Below, piece after piece: positions 48,130 through 58,760 of a stretch of DNA of 64,000 nt; positions within the stretch are counted from its first letter, which is position 1; the number at the start of each line of letters is the position of its first letter. Under the pieces are notes generated by a model that saw nothing but the letters and a program-made list of their open reading frames with translations, was not told the DNA's origin and did no database searches. A program made the translations under genes and the position numbers. This stretch comes from Cunninghamia lanceolata (taxonomy: Eukaryota; Streptophyta; Pinopsida; Cupressales; Cupressaceae): the NCBI GenBank assembly GCA_027924645.1, contig BSBN01000140.1, forward strand, positions 14,142,501-14,206,500. Reading direction: 5' to 3'.

Positions 48130-48550
48130 AACCCGATATTTGTGAATATCCCCCTAAGCCAATATCCTGATGACGTCATCCAAATTGGATAAACAAAGAA
48201 ACAAACATGATGATGACATCATCATCACATTTACATTTCGACAGGATATTTTCTAAACATGATCATGTTCGCATAATATGACGATGACGTCATGATGCAT
48301 TTCCGATACAAAGAACGAATATCAGGATGACATCATCCTGATATTCCAAAAGAGAGACATGTAAGTTTGTCTTGTCATCATCATATTTGAAACATCACCT
48401 GATACATCAAAATATCCTCTTGAGGTACTAAACATAACCAAAAGGTGCTTTTGTCACCTGAATCCTGTCGCGATAACCATTCCAACTTGGTAAAGGAGGA
48501 TGACATTGAAACTCGACCCGATATTTGTGAATATCATCCTACCTTCATGA
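48130..48550. promoter_or_regulatory. Cluster of palindromic motifs in U3
   Basis: TGACGTCA occurs at 48171-48178 and 48285-48292. GATATTTGTGAATATC occurs at 48135-48150 and 48530-48545. A near-perfect 30 bp palindrome (14 bp arms GAATATCAGGATGA around CA) is at 48317-48346. The last is conserved at 62821-62850. TGACGTCA is the canonical bZIP/CRE-type site; function here is inference. Confidence 0.6.
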
Positions 48551-48912
48551 TATCCTATCATATGGATATCCCCCCACTCCCATTGCCACCATTATCATTT
48601 AATGCGCGCAGACATGGTAGGTGGTTCCCACCGACCCCGGAACCCAATGAAACACCTGGCGAGATCCTACGTTTTTGCATGGATAATCAATGAATACAAT
48701 CTAATTTGTCAGAGTTGCCCTAAATTTACCCTAATTGCAAGGTTAAAAGGTAATTCAACCGTCATTTTTACATCTACCTTGAGATAAAATTGTTTTACAG
48801 AGCGCCAGCTTCCGTATCCTTATACAGGCAATTGTTGCACGATTTGAGCTCACAGACAGAAGGAAGTGCGGCATCATCAACTGAATTAAGAGTGTTGTTA
48901 ACAGTCTACTAG

Positions 48913-48920
48913 TATAAAAG
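48913..48920 (+). promoter_or_regulatory. TATA-like box upstream of the LTR ORF
   Basis: TATAAAAG, repeated at 63417-63424 in the 3' LTR. It lies 214 bp before the ORF start. A splice-donor-like CAG/GTAAGT follows only 26 bp later, which is close for a start site driven by this box. Confidence 0.45.
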
Positions 48921-48938
48921 AGGAATCTGCATAACCAG

Positions 48939-49120
48939 GTAAGTAAATGAAACCCTCATCATGTTGTTTTTGTTCAGGTATGATGATGTAAGTTCTGGTT
49001 TATGCATCCGTATGATTAAGTAATGTTGAAAAGATATAGTAGGCACAATGATTCATGAAGTTAATTGTAATATGCATAGGTGTGTATACCTGTTGTGAGA
49101 TGGGATTTTGTTAAGTACAG
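48939..49120 (+). other. Putative 5' leader intron of the LTR ORF
   Basis: CAG/GTAAGT at 48939 and TTAAGTACAG at 49120, six bases before the ATG. The 3' LTR copy keeps both (GTAAGT at 63443, TTAATTGCAG ending 63624). A 182 bp GT-AG intron is plausible but unproven. Confidence 0.4.
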
Positions 49121-49126
49121 GTACTC

Positions 49127-52100
49127 ATGGCTGACAAGCGGTTAGTTAAGTGTAAAGAGGAATTCAGTAGGCCCATGTTCTCTTCTAAGAGGGGGGTCTT
49201 ATTTAAATATAGAGCAATTACAGATACCCATCAAGGAAGCACCAATTTGGAAGCCTGGTCAGCTAGGTTGAATGATGGGAATGACAAAAGTCCTGTGCTA
49301 GATGCAGTGTTCGTATTAGGAATGTGGAATGCTGTCGGTTTTCCATACTCCGTGGAATCCCCAGAGCTTGTCATCGAGTGTGCCAAGAATTATAATCCTA
49401 AGACGAGGCAAGTGATGAAGCATGGGAGGATATATGTAGACCTCTCCATCAAGGGTCTCTCCCGGACATTTGGATTGCCACTGGGCAGTAAAGTTAAGAG
49501 CATGGACCTGAAGAAGTCAGAAAAGGAGTGTGAAGCCAACAAGAAATCAGCCAGGAAGAACAAGTATCAATGGCGGGTTGAGAACAACACATATCCTGCA
49601 GCAACCAAACTTCCTGTGCACCTGTTCAAATATGATTTCAGTGAGGAATACCAATACATGATTGCACTCCTGAATAGAGTAACAAGCCAGCCTGATGCTA
49701 GTTGTTTCAGAGATTGGATGTATGGAATAATCATGATGTGTCTGTAATCAAGCCACTATGATCCTTACGATAGAATGCAGAAGATAATAGGAAAGCCTAT
49801 TCATCAGAGGCACTTAGAGGATTTTTGGGTCGACTGTGAAGATGAAGTAGAGGCAAGAAGAAAAAGGTATCAAAGGTTAACTTTGAACCAAATTAGAACC
49901 TTTGATTGCATCTCCATCCCCCAACAATTGAAGAAGGATGATGGCAGGATAATTGCAGATGAATATGAGCAGAAGAAGATATATAACGACACCATCTCTG
50001 CACCTGACCTCACCATGCAGGAAGATCTATCCTTGGACCCATTCATTGCCAGGACCATAGAACTAACTCAAGCTTGGGTTGATGAGCAGGGGGAGGCATT
50101 GAAGAAGAAAGGTGTTGCTATTACGATGGACAACAAGAAGAATGGACAAGATATTCCTAGGGATGAATATGACAACTTCCTGAATGAGAAGAGGAAGACC
50201 AAGGGAGATAGAATCCTCCACCACAACAACAGAGGAAAAGACCCCCAAGGGGCAAGAAGGTGGATAAAGAACCCAAAGGGGTTATTATTGAAAAGGCAGT
50301 GTTTGTAGCTGAGGAGGCAGCAGTATCAGGATCTGGATTAGAATCAACATCCCCTCCAAGGACAAAGAAAGAAAAATCTAAGAAGAGTAAGACAACAGAG
50401 GCTGGAATCACTCAAACCCTAGAAGAGGGTCAATCCTCAAGGAAACATGATATAAAGGATATCCTCATGGAGGAATAGCCTGAAGAAGAAGAGGCTCCAT
50501 TGATAATAAGGAGGAAAAGAAAAGCTCCACAGGTGCTGGTGTCCACCCCACCTAAGAAACAAAGAACCTCTATGAGAGGTGAAATAAAACACCCCCCTAC
50601 ACTATTACAAGGGGCAGGTAGTGAAGTACCTAAGGAACTTCAGCATAATGTTCCACTTCCTACCATCGTCAAGTTCAAAACTAAACTTGCAGAAGAACAA
50701 ACGAAAGAAACTACCCAGACACAAGCAGAAGGTCATGTCTTGCTAGACGAGACAATAAACTTGTCTGATGATGAGGTTGTGCAGGATGTGGCTACATAGA
50801 AGATGGAGACACTTGCTGCTGGTACAAGCATGACCCCTCACAAGCCTCCACCAATTCAAACTGTACTTGAGGAAATGAAGCAAGTGGAAGAAGAACAGGA
50901 AAAGAACCCAGAGTAGGTAGCTCAAGAAATAGGGCTAGATACATTAATCATAGAGGTGACAAGTCCTGCAGTAGTGGACTTAACTGGGAAACAGGATGCA
51001 AGTCCTAAACATCTGGTAGGATCAACTGACAAAGGGCACCCAACAGAAGAAATAGAGATGGCAGAATCAGAAGGCCATACTCTTGAATTAGGCCAACAAA
51101 GTCCACATGATACATCAGCGGAACCTGCTATAGTAGAGGTTCAGGAAACGAAGGCTGATGAAAATGAGAAAGCAATAGAGGATCATGCCGCCAAAGCGCA
51201 AGAAGTTAATAGTGCAGGTGTGGAACAACTAGTGGCTGCAGAATAAATGCCAGCACTTCAGGCAGAATCCACAGTATCTAGTGCAGTGGATAAACAACAA
51301 GGGGAAGAGTTGAAATTAGATGAAATAATGACAGAGAAAGATCATGATCATCATGATAAACATATAGATGCACCGCAAGGTTCCCCACACCAAGAGGATG
51401 CTCCTCTAGAGAAGGAAATTCCTTAACAAGAGGATGTGCTGCAGGATCAACAACAAGGTGAGCATCAAGAAGAAGAAATGAGAAAATCACCATCTCCACC
51501 ATATCTGCTGACAGAAACGGAAGATATAGGTGAACATCATGATGATGCCGAGAAACATGGTCAGGTGCCTCCATGGTTGGAGAAAGAGGTAAATGAAGAA
51601 GAAGAATTGGAAATCCAAGAATTTGATGTCTCCACCTTGTTCTCTGGGGATATCATGAAGCCTGGGAGGAAGGCCAGAATGACTTCAGCCATCAGGAGAG
51701 ATCCGGCAATCGGGAGGAGGACCGTACAAATTGCAATACCTGTGGTGGAGAAAGAAAAAGGTAAAATTACCTTAGATGAATTCCAAATTAGCACAGTGGA
51801 TCTGGGTTTCGCCAATGAGGACCAAGAAGGTCAAGAGGGCAAGGACATTATTGATTCTTTGATCCAAAAGGTGAAAAGAGAGGAGAAGAATAAGCAACAC
51901 AAAGAGCACATTGCTCAGTTGCATGACTACATAAGGAGGCTGATTAATCCTGATGATGCTACAACTGAACATGCAATCCCATTGAATGCTATTTCTCAAG
52001 AGGAAGTAAATAAGTTAGACCTCATGAAACATGAGGTGTCTGTGATAAGAAGATGGATGTCATCCACATTGGATGATGTTGTAGAAATAGTGAAGGCCTT

Positions 52101-52669
52101 TTTGAAGAGGTGGAGCATTCTGAGTGACTCCAGGACCAAGGTGGATAAATTACAAATGCAGATCGGGGAAAGGTCTTACAAACTGGAAAGGGTCCTAAGC
52201 ATCTTGGGAGAAATAAAGAGGATAAATCCTCAACTGCTTATTAGTAAGCAGGTACTGAACAGTAATACTGCATTATTGGTGGACATCTAGTACAAAGACA
52301 TTCAGTTTGAATGCGGAGTCGTCAAAAGATGTAGTAATAAGCTGAGGGATATCAGCATGAGGCTACATGATTTAATGGCTGAAGAGGCAGAGATATTGGA
52401 AGCATTGGAAGGAAAAGTGGAAGGGAAAATAGAATCAAGATGAAGAGTCTGCCATCAAAGCCCTACACAGTAACTTCCAATCAGAAGCAGATGGTCCACT
52501 TGTCCACTTGACAGAGGAACTTATAGATAAAATAATGAGGATCAAGGTCAAGATGAAGAAATACAATGAAACACTGCAGGACAGGAAAGACAAGCTGGAT
52601 AACAACAGAGATAAATATGAAGCACATAAGCATGCCATCATCAAAGCAAAGACTCAAGATGGCGGATGA
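49127..52669 (+). pseudogene. Long LTR-encoded ORF of unknown function, broken
   Basis: The ATG opens a frame MADKRLVKCKEEFSRPMF...; residues 1-206 look globular (VFVLGMWNAVGFPYSV, GRIYVDLSIKGLSRTFGLP). TAA at 49745; same frame continues (RMQKIIGKPIHQRHLEDFWVD) to 50308. After a frameshift near 50250 there is a Lys/Glu/Pro-rich, probably disordered part with stops at 50476, 50797, 50914, 51244 and 51424, then 51436-52290 with coiled-coil character (EEKNKQHKEHIAQLHDYIRRL), and a last segment to 52669 (LIDKIMRIKVKMKKYNETL). About 1,180 codons in all. The FGLPxGSxV region recalls plant transposon-associated domains and the extra ORF1 of Ogre elements, but I cannot assign it. It lies in the LTR, upstream of the PBS. 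Confidence 0.6.
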
Positions 52670-52977
52670 ATAGATCAAGTTGTGCAGTCATATGAGAAGA
52701 TCCGGAACAACATGCAACCCCATATGCGGCATCATCATCATCAGGATAGCGAAAGTTCAGGAAGTGATGCACATGATGATGATCCACATGAATCAACTAA
52801 GGAACATGATGAAGATACATCATAAAGGGGATATAAGCATAAATAATATAGATAGTTGCCAGCTGGCAACTTGTGCCATTTTTGTAAAGATTGTCAAAGT
52901 CAAGAAAATGATGACCGTAGATGTGCATTGATAAATCAAGATCATGGATCTTTTGTAACGGATTCCTCACCTTATTC
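52670..52977 (+). other. Post-ORF part of LTR, no gene
   Basis: CATCATCAT/ATGATGATG-rich sequence between the LTR ORF and the second TATA box. Confidence 0.4.
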
Positions 52978-52985
52978 TATAAAAG
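52978..52985 (+). promoter_or_regulatory. Second TATA box in LTR of element D
   Basis: TATAAAAG in the context CTTATTCTATAAAAGGTGATGG, 829 bp before the LTR end. Better placed than 48913 for genomic RNA synthesis, because R and U5 would then be about 800 bp and include the AATAAA at 53747. Confidence 0.5.
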
Positions 52986-53746
52986 GTGATGGAATGCCTT
53001 ATTGTAAAGATTCGAAACATAATTGAAATCCATCTGCTGAAACATTCAGAGCTCATTTCAAAGTTTTTGTATACATTTATATTTTTGCATGCTTAATGAA
53101 TGAGAAGACTGTGTCGATTACAATTCATAGTAAATCTTGAGTAATCAGTGTATGAGTTCTGGATATATGTGGTGATTTTCTGCGTCCCTTGGAGCGCATG
53201 TCTACTTACATGTGTTGTTTTCATACAAATTCCTTTGAAGTTAGCATCAACTATATCTAGCTGTGGAATGTCCTGGTGAAAATATGGTTTGGTTTTCTTC
53301 TCTTCATGACAGTATCTAATATACATGTGGTTCAAAAGATAAAGGTTCAACTTTAATTAGAAGCATTTCTTCAATTTCTTTTAAATTTCAGAGCGTTACG
53401 CCCCATAATTGCAAATAATTGATGATCTTAAGAAAATAACACAGATATGCATACATCTCGTAGATAATTACAAATATTTAGCATATTTGAATATAGAGCA
53501 TGCACAATTGAAAATATCATGCAAAGATTAAGGTATTTTTGCATCTTTTCACCAAATAACTGCATAATATGATTTCTCTGTAAAGAATTTCTGCAGGAAT
53601 GTCATGATGACGTTGAACATTCATGTAAGGCCCCAAAATGGAAATAGCAACTCACATTAACCTCTGAGTAATTTCAGACGATTAAGACCTAATCACCGGA
53701 GACTTGGGATCATGAATTCTTTGAATTCATAGTATATTTCAAGATG

Positions 53747-53752
53747 AATAAA
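53747..53752 (+). terminator. Polyadenylation signal candidate in LTR D
   Basis: AATAAA 54 bp before the inferred LTR end, downstream of the second TATA box, as expected for an R region boundary. Confidence 0.45.
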
Positions 53753-53811
53753 GGTTAATGTGTACTTTTATTCTATGCTTGTTTGTGACTAACATCATAA
53801 CCAACATAAAT

Positions 53812-53830
53812 TGGCACTATAAGGAGGGCC
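53812..53830 (+). other. Primer-binding-site-like sequence of element D
   Basis: TGGCACTATAAGGAGGGCC, five bases after CCAACA. It begins TGG as required by tRNA CCA ends and resembles the TGGCGCTAGAAGGAGGG type I recall from Tat-lineage elements. The matching tRNA was not determined. Confidence 0.55.
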
Positions 53831-54267
53831 AGATCTGGAATACTACGCTCATCATCATTATTTTTAGGTTTGATGATGTAGAGAGTAAGGTAACCTCAGA
53901 TCGTCTATGACTTTCAAATATTACATAAATATTTATTGAAAAAAGCTCGTATATGCTCATTCTATGTAAAGATTTCTAGATCTCACATAAATATTACAAG
54001 CTTTACAGTAGATCATTCTGAATTCATAAATATCAGCCAAAGACACATAAATTTGTTCAAGCTTTGAAGAATTTAGGCCTTAAAAACTTGAGATCTCATG
54101 CTAAGGGTCATTATACCTCATATATCCTGTCATATTTGTAGTATCTTCGCAAATATTTCATAAATATCCAGTCTGATCAGCCATTTGACTGCAAATATCA
54201 CCTCATCTGGTGAAATCCAGCCAATATTTGCAAAGTTTTAGCCAATCTGCCTCAAAATTGAGAAATC
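53831..54267 (+). other. Leader between PBS and gag
   Basis: Non-coding, AT-rich, with several ACATAAATAT..C words. No ORF. Confidence 0.5.
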
Positions 54268-55788
54268 TTGGCTCACAGGATAAATACCAGGTCTAGACCT
54301 AGCGAAATCTTTGAAGAATTACCTGTTGGAGGTTTCAGACCTAGAACTGCAGATATTCATCATACTCCAGGGTCTAGTGCATCAAGGGCTTCACCAAAAC
54401 CTCCTCCGGTAACTCCTATTGGTTTACAAATACCTTTTGGGATATCTGTGACACCTCCTGTTCAGCCTCAGGGTGTACCTTTAGTCCAACCCCAGCCAGC
54501 TGCACCACCAGCTCAACCTCCCCTAGTTGCAATGTCTTTCTTTGCAGCAGAGTCACCTTTGACCTTTACTGCATATCATGAGTTACCAAAGAATCTAGAT
54601 AAACTTTGTCCAAAATATCATCCTTACCAAGATGCTAAGGATAATATCAGGACCTTTAAGGAAGCTTGCTGCAGAGCCAGAATAGAGCATCAAGATGTGG
54701 TGTGCAGATTATTTCCTTTCTCCTTAGGGGAAGAGGCCTATAATTGGTTCATTAGTCTTGGTCAGGGTTCTGTTGATTCCTGGGCCTTACTAGAGAAAGC
54801 TTTTCTTGATAGATTCAAGGTTCCTATTGACCCCTCAATAAACTATCATCTATTTGCCACTATCAAGAGATTTGAGAATGAGCCTATTGCAAATTTCAAT
54901 GCTAGGTTTCAGAAAATGTTGTCCAGGGTGGTCACTCCTTATACTGTATCTGATGAAGCTGCAAGGAGCACTTACTATTCATCTTTAGATCCTTTGACCT
55001 CCATGTTCATAAGGAGAACACATCCTCGAATCACAACTTTAGCCTTAGCTTTTCAAGAAGCCATACAGGTAAATCAGCAGTTGATACCTACTCCTACTCC
55101 AAATATGGTATTCCCTACCTTGCCTGGCATGCATCCACAATATCCTGCATCATATTCTGCACAGTATCCTGTACAATATCCTAATGGAGTAGTGATACCC
55201 CCAGCAGTCATGCCTGCACCTTTGCAAGTACCTCCACTAAGCATTATGCCCCCTCCTAATGGAAATGGCCAATTGCCACAATATCCTGCACAAGCTCAGA
55301 CACCTCAGGGTGCTGACCTATCCAATAATAACCATGGATCCTCTTTCTTCAAGCCTCAGACTGAAAATGTGGTGGCCAAAGCTCAGGAAGAAAAGGAGGA
55401 GATTAAAGAAATTTCTGCTCAATTGAGGAAACTCACCACAGAAGTAACACATTTGAGAAATCAAGGTTTTTATTCCCAGTCAAACTAGAATAGAAATTAT
55501 TCCAATGATAGACCAAATTATCCTGACAGAGGATATAACACCAATAATTTCAATAATAATGGTGGAAATAACAATAATCCTCAGAGACAGCCCAGAGTAT
55601 GGAATTGTAGGCCAAATAATGGCTCATTACCATGACCCCTGGACAATCAGCCTCCTGGTGAAGCCAAACAGACTACTAGAGTCAATCTTGCTGAGGCAAC
55701 TCTTACTAATTGGTGTAGGATCCACAATACAAATGCACATGCATAATTCGACTGTCCACAATTTAGAATTGCTGCTAGCATCTTTTAG
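54268..55788 (+). pseudogene. gag: gag of element D
   Basis: The frame begins TTGGCTCACAGGATAAATACC, probably an ATG changed to TTG (AHRINTRSRPSEIFEEL). A Pro-rich N-part is followed by the retrotransposon gag domain (about residues 110-270: HPYQDAKDNIRTFKEACCR, FPFSLGEEAYNWFISLG, ALLEKAFLDRFKVP, ANFNARFQKML), a Pro/Gln-rich region and an Asn/Gly-rich tail. A single zinc-knuckle-like WCRIHNTNAH...FDCPQF ends it near 55760. In-frame stops at 55486 (TAG), 55633 (TGA), 55744 (TAA) and 55786 (TAG). It encodes the particle-forming structural protein of the family. Confidence 0.9.
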
Positions 55789-57250
55789 ACTAAAGTGTCT
55801 AACACTTCTAGAATTCTACCTCAGGCAGAAGGAAAGGAGATTGTTCCTTGTGGATATGACTCAGCTTTTGTGCTAGAAGCCTATACTAATCAACCTCATC
55901 AGAGTTATAACCAAACATGTGAGGAATCTGCCTTAACTTTTGAAACAAATTATGTTTTCCCCTTTGAGGATGAAAATAAACTTGCAAGAGAACATGAGGA
56001 AGTACATGCATATCAACAGCAATATCTTGGTAAGCATAATTATAACTTGAGGAGTAATGCCAACAGACCTGCTGGCCCATTGACATCATCTCTACCTCCA
56101 AATAACTTCAACACACCTCCTGATCCTAAGGCTAGCAATAACCCTAGGTTCCCCAAAGTAAATGCTCAATACTTGTCGCCTCAGAGCATAGGATCAAAGG
56201 TTGTAAATGCACCTCATGAATCTGACAAGTTAGTCAGCTATCTGGCTGATGAAATGAAGAAAATTAAGATCACCTTGTCCCTGTCTAAGTTACTGAAAAC
56301 TCCTGCCATCAAAAAAGCATTGATGAAGTCACTAGATGATCCTGCTCCTAAAGAGGATGGCCATCTTTCAAGTAAATCCAGTGGTAAAGATCATGCTACC
56401 GGGGATAATATTATCAAGCCTAAAGTGTTAGCTACAGTCCAAGCTGCAGAAACCTCCCACATGAATTTGTATAGGGATAAAACGGAGTCACCTCCGTTCC
56501 TCCTCACCATAAGAATGTTCAGCAAGAACCTGCACAATTGTTTGGTTGATTCAGGAGCCTCCACGAATGTTATGCCCTTGTCAATATGTATGCTTTAGGA
56601 CTACATCCTGCTAAATCCCTAAAGAAGGTCACACAGTTGGACAAAGTAGAAGTAAGTGTAGTAGGAGAGTTAACTCATATCCACATGCAACTAGCATCTA
56701 ATCCTAGGATCTAGTATTACATTGATATTCAAGTAGTTGACATACCTGATACTTATGGAATGTTGCTTAGCCAAGACTGGTCCAAAACGCTCAACGGATA
56801 TATGTCTACAGATTTCAGTCACATGTGGTTACCATGGGAAGGTATACCAAACCAAATCAGGATTGATGCTGAGCCTAGAATGAAACATATGATCATTGAG
56901 TATAACCGAACAAATGAAATCATGTACGTAGACGTAGAACCTGGAGTTTACTACATCAGGCTGCAGACTGTCAAGATAGAAGAAATCCTAATGCTCGACC
57001 TTCATCATCATCATCATGATGATCATCTGGAGGACATGCCAATTGTAGAACCTATTAATAATCCTGATTATGAGAATGAAATAGATCGCTTCAAAGACTT
57101 TGAGATACATCTGATTAATCAAGTAAAGTGTTGTCAGTTGTTAAATATACCTACTAATGATATTTTGATTGATGGATGGTGTAGATTACACGATGAAGCA
57201 CATTTAGAAAAGACTTGTGAAACATGCTTAGATATGATGATGCTGGAGTA
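55789..57250 (+). pseudogene. pro: Aspartic protease region of element D
   Basis: Continues the gag frame: NTSRILPQAEGKEIV, then a linker, and LVDSGASTNVMPLSIC with the retropepsin active-site DSGAS near 56548. A frameshift at about 56590 moves into LGLHPAKSLKKVTQL, and LLSQDWSKTLNGYMSTDFSHMWLPW marks the C-terminal conserved block. TAG at about 56713. The part after 57000 has HHHHHDD encoded by CATCAT repeats, then the first zinc-knuckle-like motif of the linker. Cleaves the polyprotein in intact relatives. Confidence 0.88.
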
Positions 57251-57670
57251 GACATGCAGTGAGGCATCATCATCATATTCTAAGGTAAATGCTACATCTG
57301 ATGATGATGACGATACTAATTCTTATCTATCTTTTGTAGGAATAGAAGAAATAACAGATCATGATGGGGATCATATCCTGAAAATAGAAGAAGTTCTGGT
57401 TTCTGACCGGATGAATGATGAAATGAAAGAAAAGATCACCCCTGGGAGTGATTGCTTTATGGAACCAGATTATGAGTTGTCTGATGAAGACAAAGGTAGT
57501 GACCTGATTAAGTTCGAAGAATTTCTAGTAAAGGAAATAGAGAGGATGACACGACAGCATAGATCTCCCCAGGAAGTCTTAATTAAAGGTTAGTGTAGGT
57601 TGCATGAGGCACCTCATTCAGAAACAACTTGCTCCCTATGTTTACACATTTTGAAAAAACATGCAGCTAC
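57150..57670 (+). other. Linker with two zinc-knuckle-like repeats
   Basis: DILIDGWCRLHDEAHLEKTC ETCLDMM (about 57162-57243) and EVLIKG-stop-CRLHEAPHSETTC SLCLHIL (about 57573-57653) share the pattern (D/E)(I/V)LIxG(W)CRLHxxxHxExTCxxC. The stop in the second falls at the Trp codon (TGG to TAG). Both resemble the gag motif WCRIHNTNAH. The spacer between them is acidic. Confidence 0.6.
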
Positions 57671-57779
57671 AGATCCTGAAAATCATCCTCCTGCTAAGGT
57701 GAAAGATAAAATAGAAAAACCATCAGGCTCATGAGAAAAAGGAAAGAAGAAACTTGAGAATGATGATGCCCCTAAGTTA

Positions 57780-58250
57780 AAATGGATATCAAGTGGAGCA
57801 GCAGCCAGAGCTGCAAAGAGAAAAGAAAGTTTAGCTAAATGTCCTGCTGAAGATAAACCTTGGATCCTAAGGTTTGATGGGTCCAAATCCAAGCAAGGTG
57901 CTGGGGTAGGAATTGGTTTGATTGATCCATTAGGTAAATCCTATCTGGCAGCCTATAGATTACAGTTCCCCTGTACTAACAATGTAACAGAATATGAGGC
58001 TCTAATTCATGGGATACTATTTGCTCATAAGAAGAAAGTAAAGATTATACATGTCTTCAGAGATTCAAAACTAGTTGTGAGGCAAGTAAGAGGAATTTAC
58101 TCCTGTAACTACAGAAAGCTATCCAATTACAAACATCGGGCGTGGGACCTGATTGAGGACTTTGACGCCTTCAATATCACCCACGTACCAAGAGAACAAA
58201 ACCACAGGGTAGATGCACTTGCCTAAGCCGCTAGTACATTGGAGCCACTA
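57780..58250 (+). pseudogene. Archaeal-type RNase H (aRNH) upstream of RT
   Basis: WILRFDGSKSKQGAGVGIGL, LQFPCTNNVTEYEALIHG, HVFRDSKLVVRQVRG and THVPREQNHRVDALA contain all four catalytic acids (D, E, D, D) of RNase HI. The pattern GxGVG...TNNxxEYxALIxG...DSxLVxxQVxG...REQNxxxDALA matches the plant/archaeal-type RNase H acquired by Tat-lineage gypsy elements. One TAA (58224) follows at DALA-stop-AAS. The same frame is entered from the linker, with stops at 57249, 57591 and about 57733. It probably does the RNA-primer removal for the element. Confidence 0.85.
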
Positions 58251-58760
58251 TCTATATCTGGTTTGAAAAGATTTTCAGTAGAACTGGCATCAGTACCTTC
58301 AGTACCTGATAATGTGACTAACCTCCAGGTGTTTGATGATGATCAGCACATTCTAGGCTTCATTTCAAATAGAGACACATTTGAAGTCAGATTATAGATG
58401 AGAATGGTATGGAAGATCATGTCTGGGAAGAAGATGAGATACTAGAGTTGCTTATCAATAGGATCCCCAAATGTATGATTGAATTAGAAAGAGCTTTTGA
58501 TTTCAATAATATGCTTAAATAGAAGGATCTTCCGAAGGCAGATACAGGTCAATATTCACAAGTGAATATTGGACAAGATGATGACAAGAAAAATGTCTTG
58601 ATAGGTAAGGTTTGCACATCAGAAGAGTTAGAAGGAATAACTTAAGCCCTTAAGGATTACATACATGTAATTGCATGGACTTATGATGAACTGAAGACAT
58701 ATGACACTTCTGTCATAACTCATACTATACCTCTCAAGCCAGATGCTAAACCTTTCAAAT
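58251..58760 (+). other. Linker between aRNH and RT, eroded
   Basis: Frame shifts at least once (aRNH is in a different frame from RT). Short traces such as VCTSEELEGIT-stop-ALKDYIHVIAWTYDELKTYD lead into the RT and match the usual pre-RT region (xxxExxxxFAWxYxDMxGxD). Confidence 0.7.

Larger units (their letters stand above)
47648..53806 (+). repeat. 5' LTR of element D, about 6.2 kb, containing an ORF
   Basis: The left edge is fixed by homology with 62152. The right edge is inferred: CCAACA (ending 53806) followed by TAAATTGGCACTATAAGGAGGGCC, whose TGG...AAGGAGGG resembles the PBS region of Tat-lineage elements in other plants. Homology with the 3' copy runs at least 1,849 bp, through the ORF start, and only the window end stops it. 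An AATAAA lies at 53747 and a strong TATAAAAG at 52978, placing a plausible U3/R/U5 near the 3' end. Confidence 0.7.

Noticed and set aside
57000..57030. His-rich stretch as a metal-binding site
   Set aside because: Encoded by a CATCAT simple repeat common throughout element D; more likely slippage than function.
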